Part shown: positions 37,950 through 47,017 of the stretch, one piece after another | How positions within the stretch are numbered: the stretch's first letter is position 1 | Layout: the number at the start of each line of letters is the position of its first letter | DNA from: CADCWK01 sp964244115 | GTDB lineage: Bacteria; Chloroflexota; Chloroflexia; Thermomicrobiales; UBA6265 | Length of the DNA stretch: 64,000 nt | NCBI GenBank assembly: GCA_964244115.1 | Contig: CAXTHM010000003.1 | Coordinates: forward strand, 40,194-104,193 | Reading direction: 5' to 3' | The notes under the pieces: model-generated | Database searches by the model: none | What the model was told of the DNA's origin: nothing | Seen by the model: the letters and a program-made list of their open reading frames with translations, nothing else | Made by a program: the position numbers and the translations under genes

Positions 37950-40145
37950 ATGACGTTCGTGGACGTACTCCGGTCGCTGGTCGTGCTGGTCCCGATGGGC
38001 GCCGTCGGCGTCGCGTTCCTCTGGCGGGCGCGGCTCGGGCTGGACCCGCTGGAGTGGGTCGCCTTCGGCGTCCCGCTCGGCTGGGTGGCGTCATCATTGC
38101 TGCTCTACGGCCTCTGCATCCTCCAGGGCAGCATCACGACCGCGCTCGTCCTCAGCCTGCTGGCCTTCCTGCTGGCGACGACCTTCTCCCTCATCATCAG
38201 CAGCCAGCCCCGCGCTGCTCGTCCCGCCCCGGTCGTCATGGAGACCGGAACCGGTCGACCCGACCTCGAGTCCGAGTCCAGGCCCGGTGAGCCGACCATC
38301 GCGGCCGCACCGGCGGCCACGCCCCGGATGGCTCCCCGGATCTCGCCGTTCGACACGCTCGGCCAACTCCGGCCGGCCGAATGGCTCGCGTCGCTCCGGA
38401 TGCCGTCGATCAGTTGGCTGCCCGCGATCGCGATCGGTGTCCTCGCCGTCGTCTGGGCCGTGTTCTGGGGCCGGATGATCACCTCCGACCCGGATCAGCT
38501 CACCGTCGGGCACCTCTGGTTCTGGACCGACGGCGCGCTCCACATGGGCGACCTCGCCGGGATGGTCTACGGCGACAACTTCCCCACCGAGAACCTGCGC
38601 TACGAGGGGGCGACCTACGGCTATCACGTCCTGACGACGGTGACGTCGGCCGCACTGGTCAAGGTCGGCCTGACGCCGTTCGCGGCGCTCTGCGTCCCGT
38701 CGTGGCTGGGCTGGGTCTGGATCGCCGTCGCGCTCTACGCCTTCGCCCGCCGGGTCCTGCGCCAGACGGTCCCGGCCGTGATCGCGATGCTGCTGTTCGT
38801 CCTCGGCGGCAACCTGAGCTGGATCCTGACCGTCCGCCAGTTCAACCAGGACGGCGACCTCGGCGACACCCTCCGCAACCACGCCTACAACTGGGACGGG
38901 GAACTCCAGCAGGTCTTCGGCTACAGCAACTTCAACTTCTACTGGGTGTTCTTCCTCGCCCAGCGGTCCTATCTCTACGGGCTGCCGATGTTCCTGCTCA
39001 TCCTCGCGCTGCTGCTGGTCGGGCTGCGGACAGGGCAGCGCCGCGCCTTCATCGTCGCCGGCCTCGTCGTCGGGACGAGCCCGATCGCCAGCGTGCCGGT
39101 GCTGCTCGGGCTGGCGATGATCCTGCCGTTCCTGGCGCTGCTCTCCCCGACCGGTCGGAACTGGCGCCGCCCCTGGACCTGCTACCCGGTCATCAACTGG
39201 CTGCTGTTCGGCGGCGTCTCGGTCGCCACGGCCCTGCCGCTGCTGCTCTACCAGTACCAGTCCGACTCCGGCGGGTTCGAGATCCGGTACGAGCCCGACT
39301 GGATCCTGCAGGGCAGCGGCCAGCCGATCTGGTGGTACTGGTTCAAGGCGACCGGCGTCCTCGCCCTGTTCGTCGCGATCGGCCTGTTCCTGCGCCGCGG
39401 GATGCCGGCGCGGGCCAGGGTCCTGCTCTGGTCGTCCCTGCCGCTGGTCGCGATCACCGTCATCTGGGTGTTCCAGCCGTGGAGCCCGGACAACCACAAG
39501 CTGTTCGTCTTCGGCTTCGTCGGGATCAGCGTCGGCGCGGCGGCGGTGATCGCCGAGCTCTGGCGCCGGAGCGACTCCCCGGTCGTCCGCGTCACCGTCG
39601 CCATCCTCGCCCTGAGCCTGATCCTGACCGGTCTGCTGACCAACCTCTCGGCGGTGATCTCCCCGCAGAGCTGGAACCTGGCCGGCCGGAGCGCTGTCTC
39701 GGTCGGGGCGTGGGCCCGGGACGACACGCCGCCCCACGCCATCTTCGCGACCGCCCAGCGCCACAACAACCCGATCACGATGATCGGTGGGCGGCGCATG
39801 ATCGTCGGCTACAGTGGCTGGCTCTGGGTGCGCGGCTACGATATCGGGACCCAGGAGGAGGCCCTGCGCGCCATCCTGGCCTATGGCCCCGACGCCGAGC
39901 GCGACATCGACCAGTACCGCGTCGACTACGTCGTGATCGGCGACCCGGAGCGCGACGACTACGACGCCGACGAGGACGCCTACCGGGTCCGTTACCCGGT
40001 CGTCTACGAGCAGGACGACTACGTGGTCTTCGCGGTCAGCCCGCCGACGATCGACCTCGCGCTCGCCAACGGCGCGACGATGCCGCGGACGGCCGCCGTG
40101 GCGTCACCCTCAGTCGCGCCGGTCGGCGCGGTAGCTGCCCCATGA
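37950..40145 (+). CDS. polytopic membrane protein, GT-C-like, function unknown (paralogue 1)
   Basis: This 731-residue protein has two N-terminal helices, a disordered linker (~90-140), about ten more helices, and a C-terminal soluble tail (DIDQYRVDYVVIGDPERDDY). A first large loop contains DGALHMGDLAGMVYGDNFP and YGYHVLTTV. The arrangement of an acidic/His loop after the first helix of the second block resembles GT-C transferases, but I do not recognise a named family. The next gene is a clear paralogue. The start ATG at 37950 follows GAGAGG at 9 nt. A role in surface glycan assembly is inference only. Confidence 0.7.
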   Translation: MTFVDVLRSLVVLVPMGAVGVAFLWRARLGLDPLEWVAFGVPLGWVASSLLLYGLCILQGSITTALVLSLLAFLLATTFSLIISSQPRAARPAPVVMETGTGRPDLESESRPGEPTIAAAPAATPRMAPRISPFDTLGQLRPAEWLASLRMPSISWLPAIAIGVLAVVWAVFWGRMITSDPDQLTVGHLWFWTDGALHMGDLAGMVYGDNFPTENLRYEGATYGYHVLTTVTSAALVKVGLTPFAALCVPSWLGWVWIAVALYAFARRVLRQTVPAVIAMLLFVLGGNLSWILTVRQFNQDGDLGDTLRNHAYNWDGELQQVFGYSNFNFYWVFFLAQRSYLYGLPMFLLILALLLVGLRTGQRRAFIVAGLVVGTSPIASVPVLLGLAMILPFLALLSPTGRNWRRPWTCYPVINWLLFGGVSVATALPLLLYQYQSDSGGFEIRYEPDWILQGSGQPIWWYWFKATGVLALFVAIGLFLRRGMPARARVLLWSSLPLVAITVIWVFQPWSPDNHKLFVFGFVGISVGAAAVIAELWRRSDSPVVRVTVAILALSLILTGLLTNLSAVISPQSWNLAGRSAVSVGAWARDDTPPHAIFATAQRHNNPITMIGGRRMIVGYSGWLWVRGYDIGTQEEALRAILAYGPDAERDIDQYRVDYVVIGDPERDDYDADEDAYRVRYPVVYEQDDYVVFAVSPPTIDLALANGATMPRTAAVASPSVAPVGAVAAP

Positions 40146-40241
40146 GCCAGCAGCCGCAGCCCGGCGCCATCGTGATGCCCGAGCGCTCTCGGTGTCCCAT
40201 CCTGACCGTCCGGCCGCGCTGGTCGAGGGAGTCTGATCACC

Positions 40242-42626
40242 ATGCCTGAGGTCGCGATCTCCCTGCTCTTCCTCGCCGCCCTCGGCGTCTCCGGCGTGCT
40301 CGGGCTGGCCCGGGCCCGGCTGGGACTGACCCGGCTGGAGCTCGTCGCCTACGGCTTCCCGCTCGGGATGGTCGTCTGGTCGCTGGTCACGCTCGGGATC
40401 GCATGCATCCTCGGCCAGATGAGCCTCGCGCTCGTCCTCGGCGTCGGCGTCGCCTCGCTGGCGACGGCGGCCGTGCTCTACACCTCCGGCACGACCGAAG
40501 ATGGACCGTGGCCGGGCGGCTCCGGCCTGGCCCGGCGGTTCCGGGCGGCCGCCTCGCCTACCGTCGGCTTCGTCTCCGCCCCGATCCTCGGCCGCGTCGA
40601 CCGCTCGGACGAGACGTCGGTCCCGTGGGTCGCGACGCTGCGCCGGGTCGTGGCCTGGCCGTGGTTCTGGCCGGTCGTCGTCTGCGGCGGCTTCATCGTC
40701 CGCTGGGTGTTCCTCTGGGGCGGGATGTTCGACCTCCGCCCGGACGGCCTGTTCACCGGCCAGATCAACGTCTGGGGCGACTGGCCGCAGCACGTCGGCG
40801 ACGCCGCCTCGTTCGTCTACGGCGACAACTTCCCGCCCCAGCATCCCCGCATGGCGGGTGTCCCCTACGCCTACCACTACCTGTCGTCGCTGACGGGCGC
40901 GATGTTCATCCGGTTCGGCATGACGCCCTACGAGGCGCTGGCGCTGCACAGCTTCGTGCTGTCGTCGTTCATCGCCCTCGGGGTGCTCGCCTTCGCCCTC
41001 CGGCTGCTGCGGGACACCCGGGCGGCGGCGCTGGCCGTCCTCCTGTTCCTGCTCGGTGGCGGCTTCGGCTGGGTGCTGATCGCCCGGCTGGCCAACGACG
41101 ATGGCGACATCCTCGGGACGATCTGGAACCAGCCCTGGGACATCGGCCCCCAGAAGGACAACCGCTTCTGGTGGGAGAACTTCTACCTGTCCAACATCGA
41201 GCCACAGCGCTCGGTCCTCTACGGGCTGCCGCTGTCGCTCCTGATCCTGACCCTGCTGTTCATCTCCATCCAGCGCGGGCAGCTCCGGACCTTCATCGCG
41301 GCCGGCGTCGTCTTCGGGCTGATGCCCTTCTCTCACCTCGGGGCGCTGCCCGCCCTCGCCGTCGTGATCACGATGACGGCGCTGCTGTTCCCGAGCGGCG
41401 ACCTGCGCGGCCCGCTCCGGCAGTGGTACCCGGGCCGGAAGTGGATCGCGTTCGGGGTGATCGCGGCCGGGCTGGCGATCCCGCAGCTGCTCCTGCAGCA
41501 GGTCGGCCAGCCGGCGGTGACGGGCGGCGTCGCGCTGCACTTCGGCTGGCTCAAGGCCGACTTCGAGCCAGCCTGGTGGTTCTGGCTGAAGAACCTGGGC
41601 TGGTTCGCGCCGCAGATCGTGATCGGGCTGCTGATGCCGCGCCTGTTCGGCAGCGTCACCTACCGGTTCCTGCTCGCCTTCATGCCGATCTTCGTCCTCT
41701 GCAACGTCCTCAAGCTCCAGATCGACCCGCTCGACAACATCAAGACCCTGCTTTACTGGCACCTCGCCGTCTGCATCCTGTCCGCCGCCGTGATCGCCTA
41801 CGCCTGGCGGCGGGACCGCGGCCCCGCTGCCCGCGTGGTCATCACGGCCGTCGTCGCGACGATGTTCTTCTCCGGGCTGCTGGTCAACCTCCAACAGGCC
41901 CGCGGGCTGAACGTCAACCGCTGGGAATCGACGACGGACCTGGAGATCGCCGCACTCGTCCGCGAGCAGACGGCGCCGCACGCCGTCTTCGCGACCGCCC
42001 CCCGGCTGGACCACCCGATCTCGACCCTGACCGGCCGGCCGGTGATCATGAGCTACTGGGGCTGGCTAGCGACGCGCGGCTTCGACGTCCGGCCGCGTGA
42101 GCAGGCGCTGCGGGACATCTACGCGCTGTCTCCGAACGTCGAGCGACTGTTCGACGAGTACGACGTCGACTACGTCGTGATCGGACCGACCGAGCGCAAC
42201 GACTACGAGCCGGACCTCGATGCCTGGCGGGAGCGCTACCCGGTCGCGATCGAGACCGACGACTACGTGGTCTTCGCGGTCAGCGACGACGCCGACCGGC
42301 GGCTGGGCCAGGAACGCCAGGACGAGGCGGCGGGGCAGGTGGGCTCGCCCAGCCAGCGCCCGAGCGCGCGAGCGCTCCGGAGCCCGAGCCCGTCGGCCTC
42401 GCCATCCCGCACGGTCATCATCATCTACCCGAGCCGCCGGACATCGGCAGCCGGGACACCAGGCGCCACACCGGTCCCGGTCGAGCCGGGCGGGAGCCCG
42501 GGGGCGGGGACACCGGTGGGAACGCCTATCGCGATGCCGGTGACGCCGACGGAGCCGCCCACCGTCGCGCCGACGGCGACCGAGCCGCCGCCAAGCCCGA
42601 CCACCCGACCCCCACGCCGGAGATAG
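40242..42626 (+). CDS. polytopic membrane protein, GT-C-like, function unknown (paralogue 2)
   Basis: This 794-residue paralogue of the preceding gene has the same loop (NVWGDWPQHVGDAASF, then VYGDNFPPQHPR), the same ~12-helix plan and the same C-terminal signature (DVDYVVIGPTERNDYEPD, then DDYVVFAVS). It adds a ~110-residue Pro/Ser/Thr-rich low-complexity tail (PTEPPTVAPTATEPPPSP) that could be extracytoplasmic or glycosylated. GAGGGAG lies ~12 nt before the ATG. The 96-bp spacing suggests one transcript with paralogue 1. Adjacent duplicates with diverged sequence suggest related but distinct substrates. Confidence 0.7.
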   Translation: MPEVAISLLFLAALGVSGVLGLARARLGLTRLELVAYGFPLGMVVWSLVTLGIACILGQMSLALVLGVGVASLATAAVLYTSGTTEDGPWPGGSGLARRFRAAASPTVGFVSAPILGRVDRSDETSVPWVATLRRVVAWPWFWPVVVCGGFIVRWVFLWGGMFDLRPDGLFTGQINVWGDWPQHVGDAASFVYGDNFPPQHPRMAGVPYAYHYLSSLTGAMFIRFGMTPYEALALHSFVLSSFIALGVLAFALRLLRDTRAAALAVLLFLLGGGFGWVLIARLANDDGDILGTIWNQPWDIGPQKDNRFWWENFYLSNIEPQRSVLYGLPLSLLILTLLFISIQRGQLRTFIAAGVVFGLMPFSHLGALPALAVVITMTALLFPSGDLRGPLRQWYPGRKWIAFGVIAAGLAIPQLLLQQVGQPAVTGGVALHFGWLKADFEPAWWFWLKNLGWFAPQIVIGLLMPRLFGSVTYRFLLAFMPIFVLCNVLKLQIDPLDNIKTLLYWHLAVCILSAAVIAYAWRRDRGPAARVVITAVVATMFFSGLLVNLQQARGLNVNRWESTTDLEIAALVREQTAPHAVFATAPRLDHPISTLTGRPVIMSYWGWLATRGFDVRPREQALRDIYALSPNVERLFDEYDVDYVVIGPTERNDYEPDLDAWRERYPVAIETDDYVVFAVSDDADRRLGQERQDEAAGQVGSPSQRPSARALRSPSPSASPSRTVIIIYPSRRTSAAGTPGATPVPVEPGGSPGAGTPVGTPIAMPVTPTEPPTVAPTATEPPPSPTTRPPRRR

Positions 42627-42720
42627 GGTCGGGTGGCCGGCCTGGCCGGGCTGGCCGGACCGGGAAGCACTTGATACGGAATCCGGGTTGAAGCTCGGTG
42701 CGTGACCGCAACCGCGTGTT

Positions 42721-42817
42721 ACTCCCCTCTCCGGGCACCTGCGAAGCCGCAGCGTAGCGAGAGTCGCCTTCAGCGGGTGAGCGCAGCAGGTTCACCCCGG
42801 CTGGGCGAGAGGTCTGC
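42721..42817 (-). repeat. dispersed ~100-bp repeat, copy B, intergenic
   Basis: The reverse complement of this segment matches 24662-24763. In the same frame it would also encode RSPAEGDSRYAAAS then QVPGEGS, nearly the same peptide as in copy A. It lies between the converging membrane protein and gltX genes and is the main content of the ~270 bp between them. Confidence 0.75.
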
Positions 42818-42896
42818 TCCGCCTCCACGCAACTCCGGCAAAGACGACCCTGCTCCGGAAACGGTCACAGTCGCTGGCGTTCGGGCTGGCAGGGGA

Positions 42897-44474
42897 TTAG
42901 GCAGAGAGCGTGCTCAGCCGCTCGATCGCGGCTGTGAACCGGTGTCGGAGACGATCAGGACCGATCACCCGGAGCGTGCCGAACAGACCGGGGGACTGGG
43001 TACGACCCGTCGCGGCGACGCGGATCGCCATGAACAGCTGGCCGGTCTTGAGTCCGAGCTCCTCTGCCAGCGCCCGGAACCGGACCTCGGCCGCCGCCTC
43101 GTCGGTCAGATCGACCTCGGGTAGCAGTGCGAGGGCGGCCTCAAGCCCCTGCCGGGCGGCGGCGGGCTCGGTCTTCTTGGGGACCAGCAGGGCGCTTTCG
43201 TAGTCCGGCAGCTCGTCGACGAGGAACGGCGCCATGTGTTCCGGCGCGTCGGCCAGCGTCTCCAGCCGGTCCTTGAGCAGGGCGGTCACGTCCCGGACGA
43301 CGGCGTACTGGCGGTGATCGGTCCGGGCCGCCTCAGCCGGGATCAGCCCGGCGGCGGCGAGGAACGGCATCACCCGGCCGGTCAGGTCGTCCAGCGTCAG
43401 GATGTGGTTGATGTAGTGCTGGTTGAACCAGCGCAGCTTGTCATAGTCGAAGATCGCCGGGGAGGCGCTGAGCCGCTCGACCGTGAACCTCTCCAGCAGG
43501 TCCGCGGGGCTGAAGATCTCGGTCGTCGCATCGAGACTCCAGCCCAGGAGGGCGAGGTAGTTCATCAGCGCTTCCGGCAGGTAGCCCTGCTCGCGGAACT
43601 CGGCCATCGTCGTCGCGCCGTGCCGCTTGCTCAGCTTGCCGCCGCCCGGCGCCAGGATCAGCGGGACATGGATGAACGCCGGCCGCTCCCAGCCGAAGGC
43701 GGCGTAGATCAACACATGCAGCGGCGCCGACGGGATCCACTCCGCCCCGCGGATGACGTGCGTGATCTTCATCAGGTGATCGTCGACGATGTGGGCGAGG
43801 TGGTAGGTCGGGTAGCCGTCCGTCTTGAGCAGGACGGCGTCCTCGAGCGTGACGTTGGCGGTCACGATCGGTCCGCGGATGACGTCGTCCACGACAGTCT
43901 CGCCGTCGCGTGGGGTCCGGAACCGGATGACATGGGGCTCCCCGGCCGCGACCCGGGCGTCGGCCTCGGCCGCCGACAGCACGCGGCAGTGGCGGTCGTA
44001 GCCGGTCGGCTCCCGGCGGGCCTGCTGCCCCTCGCGGACGGCCTGGAGGCGCTCCGGGGTGCAGAAGCACGGGTAGGCCGCGCCCTCGGCGACCAGGTGC
44101 CGGGCCCGCTCCTGGAAGATCGGCAGGCGCTCGCTCTGGACGTAGGGGGCGTGCGGCCCGCCGATGTCCGGTCCCTCCTGCCACTCCAGCCCGAACCAGC
44201 GCAGGATGTCGAGCAACTGCTCGGCGGCGTCCTCGACATACCGGTTGCGGTCGGTATCCTCGATCCGGAGCAGGAAGGTGCCGTCCAGCCCGAGCCGCTG
44301 GGCCTGGCCGCGGGCGAGCAGCCAGTTATAGAGACCGGTCTTGACGTTCCCGATGTGGACGGAGCCGGTCGGGGAGGGGGCCAGCCGGACGCGGACCTCG
44401 GTCGTGCCGGGTCGGAGACCGGGCAGCGTGGTGGCGGTGGGATGGTCGATCAGGTCGGTCGTCATCTGGGTCAT
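42897..44474 (-). CDS. gltX: glutamyl-tRNA synthetase
   Basis: This class I aminoacyl-tRNA synthetase of 525 residues charges tRNA-Glu, and possibly tRNA-Gln if the organism uses the amidotransferase route. The HIGH motif is SPTGSVHIGN and the KMSKS motif is GGGKLSKRHGATT. The catalytic-domain segment LRIEDTDRNRYVEDA is intact. The C-terminal helical anticodon-binding domain spans roughly residues 330-525. A ~30-residue extension precedes the core. GGAGG lies 12 nt before the ATG at 44474, and an ATG four codons later is an alternative. It is divergent from the small membrane protein cluster. Confidence 0.96.
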   Translation of the reverse strand: MTQMTTDLIDHPTATTLPGLRPGTTEVRVRLAPSPTGSVHIGNVKTGLYNWLLARGQAQRLGLDGTFLLRIEDTDRNRYVEDAAEQLLDILRWFGLEWQEGPDIGGPHAPYVQSERLPIFQERARHLVAEGAAYPCFCTPERLQAVREGQQARREPTGYDRHCRVLSAAEADARVAAGEPHVIRFRTPRDGETVVDDVIRGPIVTANVTLEDAVLLKTDGYPTYHLAHIVDDHLMKITHVIRGAEWIPSAPLHVLIYAAFGWERPAFIHVPLILAPGGGKLSKRHGATTMAEFREQGYLPEALMNYLALLGWSLDATTEIFSPADLLERFTVERLSASPAIFDYDKLRWFNQHYINHILTLDDLTGRVMPFLAAAGLIPAEAARTDHRQYAVVRDVTALLKDRLETLADAPEHMAPFLVDELPDYESALLVPKKTEPAAARQGLEAALALLPEVDLTDEAAAEVRFRALAEELGLKTGQLFMAIRVAATGRTQSPGLFGTLRVIGPDRLRHRFTAAIERLSTLSA

Positions 44475-44641
44475 GGTGGGCAGGGCCTCCGGGGTGACAG
44501 GGTCGCTGAGTGATCACATCCCCGGAGTATACGGTCCGGCGGCGGGTCCGGCCCTCGGGGCGCCGGGTGCGCGGCGGTCCGGCCGGCTACGGCATACTCC
44601 ATCCGAGCAACGATTCGCGCACCCGAGGGGAGCCGCCACCG

Positions 44642-44929
44642 ATGTCGCCCGACGCCGACCGCCCACGCCACTGGCTGGCCCGCCACCCGTTCCTGGTCGG
44701 CCTCTGGATCACGTTCGCGCTCGTGCTGGGCCTCTCGCTGTTCAGCACCGATGCCGACCAGCGCTGGACGGTCGCGCAGGGGTTGGCCATCATCCTGACG
44801 GTGATCACGGCGTTCCTGGTCCTGGTCGGCTGGATGATCGACCGGTACCGGCTCTCCCGGCAGATGCACCTGCGGCGGGTGCGGCGGTGGGCGGACGAGG
44901 ACCTGCAGCGGGAGCGGGAGCGGCGATGA
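44642..44929 (+). CDS. small two-helix membrane protein
   Basis: This 95-residue protein has two hydrophobic helices (FLVGLWITFALVLGLSLF and LAIILTVITAFLVLVGWM) flanked by basic residues and a charged C-terminal tail (RVRRWADEDLQRERERR). GAGGGGAG lies 10 nt before the ATG. Its stop overlaps the start of the next gene as ATGA. The N-terminal RHPFLVGLW aligns with RHPVLTVLW of the next protein, so the two are related two-helix modules. No known family is recognised. It is the first gene of a three-gene set ending in an Mrr-like protein. Confidence 0.65.
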   Translation: MSPDADRPRHWLARHPFLVGLWITFALVLGLSLFSTDADQRWTVAQGLAIILTVITAFLVLVGWMIDRYRLSRQMHLRRVRRWADEDLQRERERR

Positions 44930-45543
44930 CGTCCCAGCCCCCAGGCGGACGATGGGTCCGGCGTCACCCGGTGCTGACGGTGCTCTGGCTGATCGTCGCC
45001 GGGCTCTGGCTGGCCGCCACCGTCGCGGTCTACGACGACGATCCGGGCATCAGCATCTTCGCCTATGTCGTCCCTATGGCTCCCGTGACGGCGATCGTCT
45101 TCGGTCTCGGCGTTCTGAGCGACCGCATCCGACGACGGCGGAGTGACGGACCGGACTCCCCGTCAATCCTGCCGGAGCGACCTGCGCCGCAGGTTCTCAC
45201 CCTGAAGCCAGACGCGGCGTCCGTGCAGCGCACGCTCGACGACGAGAGCCAGCGGCAACGGGACCTCGCGCTCCGGCTCGGTCAGCGGGAAGCCGAACTC
45301 GGTCGGCGAGAGGCGGACCTACGATTGCGGGAGGCGCTGCTCCAGTCGGAATCATCGCGACAGCCAGGGCCAGGTCTGCTACCGGAGTCGAAGCCGCTGT
45401 CCAGTCCGGTGATGATGCCGCCGGACCGACTGCCGGATCAGTCCGCCCCCGCGAAGTTCTGCTTCAACTGCGGCGCCTGGTTTGCCCGGGACGACCAGAC
45501 CTGCCGGCTCTGCGGCGCCCGGCGGGTCGGCGCCGAAGCGTAG
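44926..45543 (+). CDS. two-helix membrane protein with coiled coil and C-terminal zinc ribbon
   Basis: This 205-residue protein has two membrane helices (~14-32, ~43-64), a heptad-like charged segment (QRQRDLALRLGQREAEL, then GRREADLRLREALL), a Pro/Ser linker, and a final zinc ribbon with FCFNCG and CRLCGARR. The zinc ribbon suggests contact with nucleic acid or a protein partner on the cytoplasmic side. The start overlaps the previous stop by 4 bp (ATGA). The next gene begins 59 bp after its stop. Function unknown; co-expression with the Mrr-like protein is likely. Confidence 0.7.
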   Translation: MTSQPPGGRWVRRHPVLTVLWLIVAGLWLAATVAVYDDDPGISIFAYVVPMAPVTAIVFGLGVLSDRIRRRRSDGPDSPSILPERPAPQVLTLKPDAASVQRTLDDESQRQRDLALRLGQREAELGRREADLRLREALLQSESSRQPGPGLLPESKPLSSPVMMPPDRLPDQSAPAKFCFNCGAWFARDDQTCRLCGARRVGAEA

Positions 45544-45602
45544 CCACTCGGTGATCGGCCGTTCAGGCGGCGGCCACAACGGTTCAGGAGATGGGGTAGC
45601 GC

Positions 45603-46610
45603 ATGGATTTCCTTGAGGATCGCGTCGTCCCCTGGGTGCTGCGCAACCGGAGCTTCTCGGGCTGGATGGCGCTGATCGTCGCCGGGACCCTGTTCGTCCT
45701 GCTCCCGATCGGCGTGTTCTTCATCCTGTGCTTCGTCGCCCTGATCGGGGTCGTGGCGTTACTCCTGATGGGCAGGAACGCACAGGACCGGCAGGAGTAC
45801 CGCCGCATGGACCGCTCCCTGGAGGATTCGCACCCGACGGAGCCGGTCCGCCTCCCCGAGCGACGACAGCCGGAGAGATTAGCCGTCCCATCGCCGGATC
45901 CCGTCCCGGAGGACGTGGTGGCGTCATGGCAGGCAGCCCACGACGCCCGGCTGAACGCGCTGGCGGTCAGCCCGATACAGGCGCTGCCCGGTGATCGTCC
46001 GGCCGAGGCCGATTCGGTGCCTGTCCCGGCGCCAGCAGTCGTTCCCGAATCACCGGATTTCTCCGACGACCCCGCGGTCATCGAGGTCGCGCCACCGGTG
46101 ATCGTTACGGACATCCCGTCCCAACCAATACCAAGCGATCCGGTGGCGATCACCAGTGAACGAGGGGAATCAGCCTTTCGGCAGACCACGTATCGAACGG
46201 TCCCGACGATACCGATCGCGCGCGACGATCGCACGCTCACCGACCTCGCCAGCGAACCAGCCGAGACGTTTCGGGACGACTGCGCCGAAGTCCTCCGTCG
46301 TCTCGGCTACGCCCGGGTCCGGCATGAGGCGACCGCGCCGCCGTTCACCCCGGACCTCGTCGGCGAGGACGACCTCGGCCGCCGGACGGTCGTGCGCTGC
46401 CGACAGGACGACCCGGCCGTTACCCTCGATTCAGCGACGATCCAGGCATTCATCGACGCCAAGAACGCCCGACACCGGTTGGAGCGCGGCGTCCTGATCA
46501 CGATCGGCCAGTTCGACCCATCCGCCTTCCGGCTGGCCCGGCAGCACGACCTCGCGTTGATCGACGGCGGCGATCTCTCCGCCGCCCTGGGTCTGGTCGG
46601 GTACCGCTAG
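45603..46610 (+). CDS. membrane-anchored Mrr-like (restriction endonuclease fold) protein
   Basis: This 335-residue protein has two N-terminal membrane helices (~20-58), a ~150-residue disordered linker, and a C-terminal domain (~220-335) with the order of the Mrr-cat/DUF2034 fold: CAEVLRRLGYARVRHE, TPDLVGEDD, RTVVRCRQ, then VLITIGQFDPSAFRLA and LIDGGDLSAAL. In active Mrr proteins the second motif is QxK; here it reads RCR, so the catalytic lysine appears to be replaced by arginine and nuclease activity may be lost or altered. AGGAGATGGGG precedes the ATG. It converges with the toxin gene downstream; the stop codons overlap by 4 bp. Confidence 0.75.
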   Translation: MDFLEDRVVPWVLRNRSFSGWMALIVAGTLFVLLPIGVFFILCFVALIGVVALLLMGRNAQDRQEYRRMDRSLEDSHPTEPVRLPERRQPERLAVPSPDPVPEDVVASWQAAHDARLNALAVSPIQALPGDRPAEADSVPVPAPAVVPESPDFSDDPAVIEVAPPVIVTDIPSQPIPSDPVAITSERGESAFRQTTYRTVPTIPIARDDRTLTDLASEPAETFRDDCAEVLRRLGYARVRHEATAPPFTPDLVGEDDLGRRTVVRCRQDDPAVTLDSATIQAFIDAKNARHRLERGVLITIGQFDPSAFRLARQHDLALIDGGDLSAALGLVGYR

Positions 46611-47017
46611 GTCGAGGACATCCCGGCCTCGTACAGCCGGAGACCCGGGATGCGGTCGAAGTGCCGCCGGTTCCGGGTGACGAGCGTCAAGTCGTGTCGC
46701 AAAGCAGTGGCGGCGATCAGCAAGTCGAAGTCGGCTAGGCCCATACCGGTTTGGCGCAACTCGCTGCGCATCTCGCCGAAAATTCTGGCTGTCTCGAAAT
46801 CGATCGGGAGAGTCTCGAATGGTTCGAGCACCTGTTTCAGTCGACGGATGACCTCTGGCGGATCGCTGGTCCGGGCATTACCATCAAGCAACTCGGTGAT
46901 CGAGATGATGCTGATCGAGACATCGTCGTCGATCAGACGATCGATGAGTGTCACGGCGGCAGAACGATTGGCGAGATAGTCGATTGCCCAGTCAGAATCG
47001 AGCAGAAATCCCGTCAT
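46607..47017 (-). CDS. PIN-domain toxin, VapC-like (module 1)
   Basis: This 136-residue PIN-domain ribonuclease is the toxin of a type II toxin-antitoxin pair. Acidic residues fit the VapC site: Asp in FLLDSDWAIDYL, Glu in ISITELLDG, Asp in GLADFDLLIAAT, and a final Asp/Asn region TRNRRHFDRIPGL. The start overlaps the antitoxin stop by 4 bp. Its last ~30 residues are the same as those of the second toxin at 47439-47840, although the N-terminal parts differ strongly. The expected target is RNA; which RNA is unknown. Confidence 0.88.
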   Translation of the reverse strand: MTGFLLDSDWAIDYLANRSAAVTLIDRLIDDDVSISIISITELLDGNARTSDPPEVIRRLKQVLEPFETLPIDFETARIFGEMRSELRQTGMGLADFDLLIAATALRHDLTLVTRNRRHFDRIPGLRLYEAGMSST

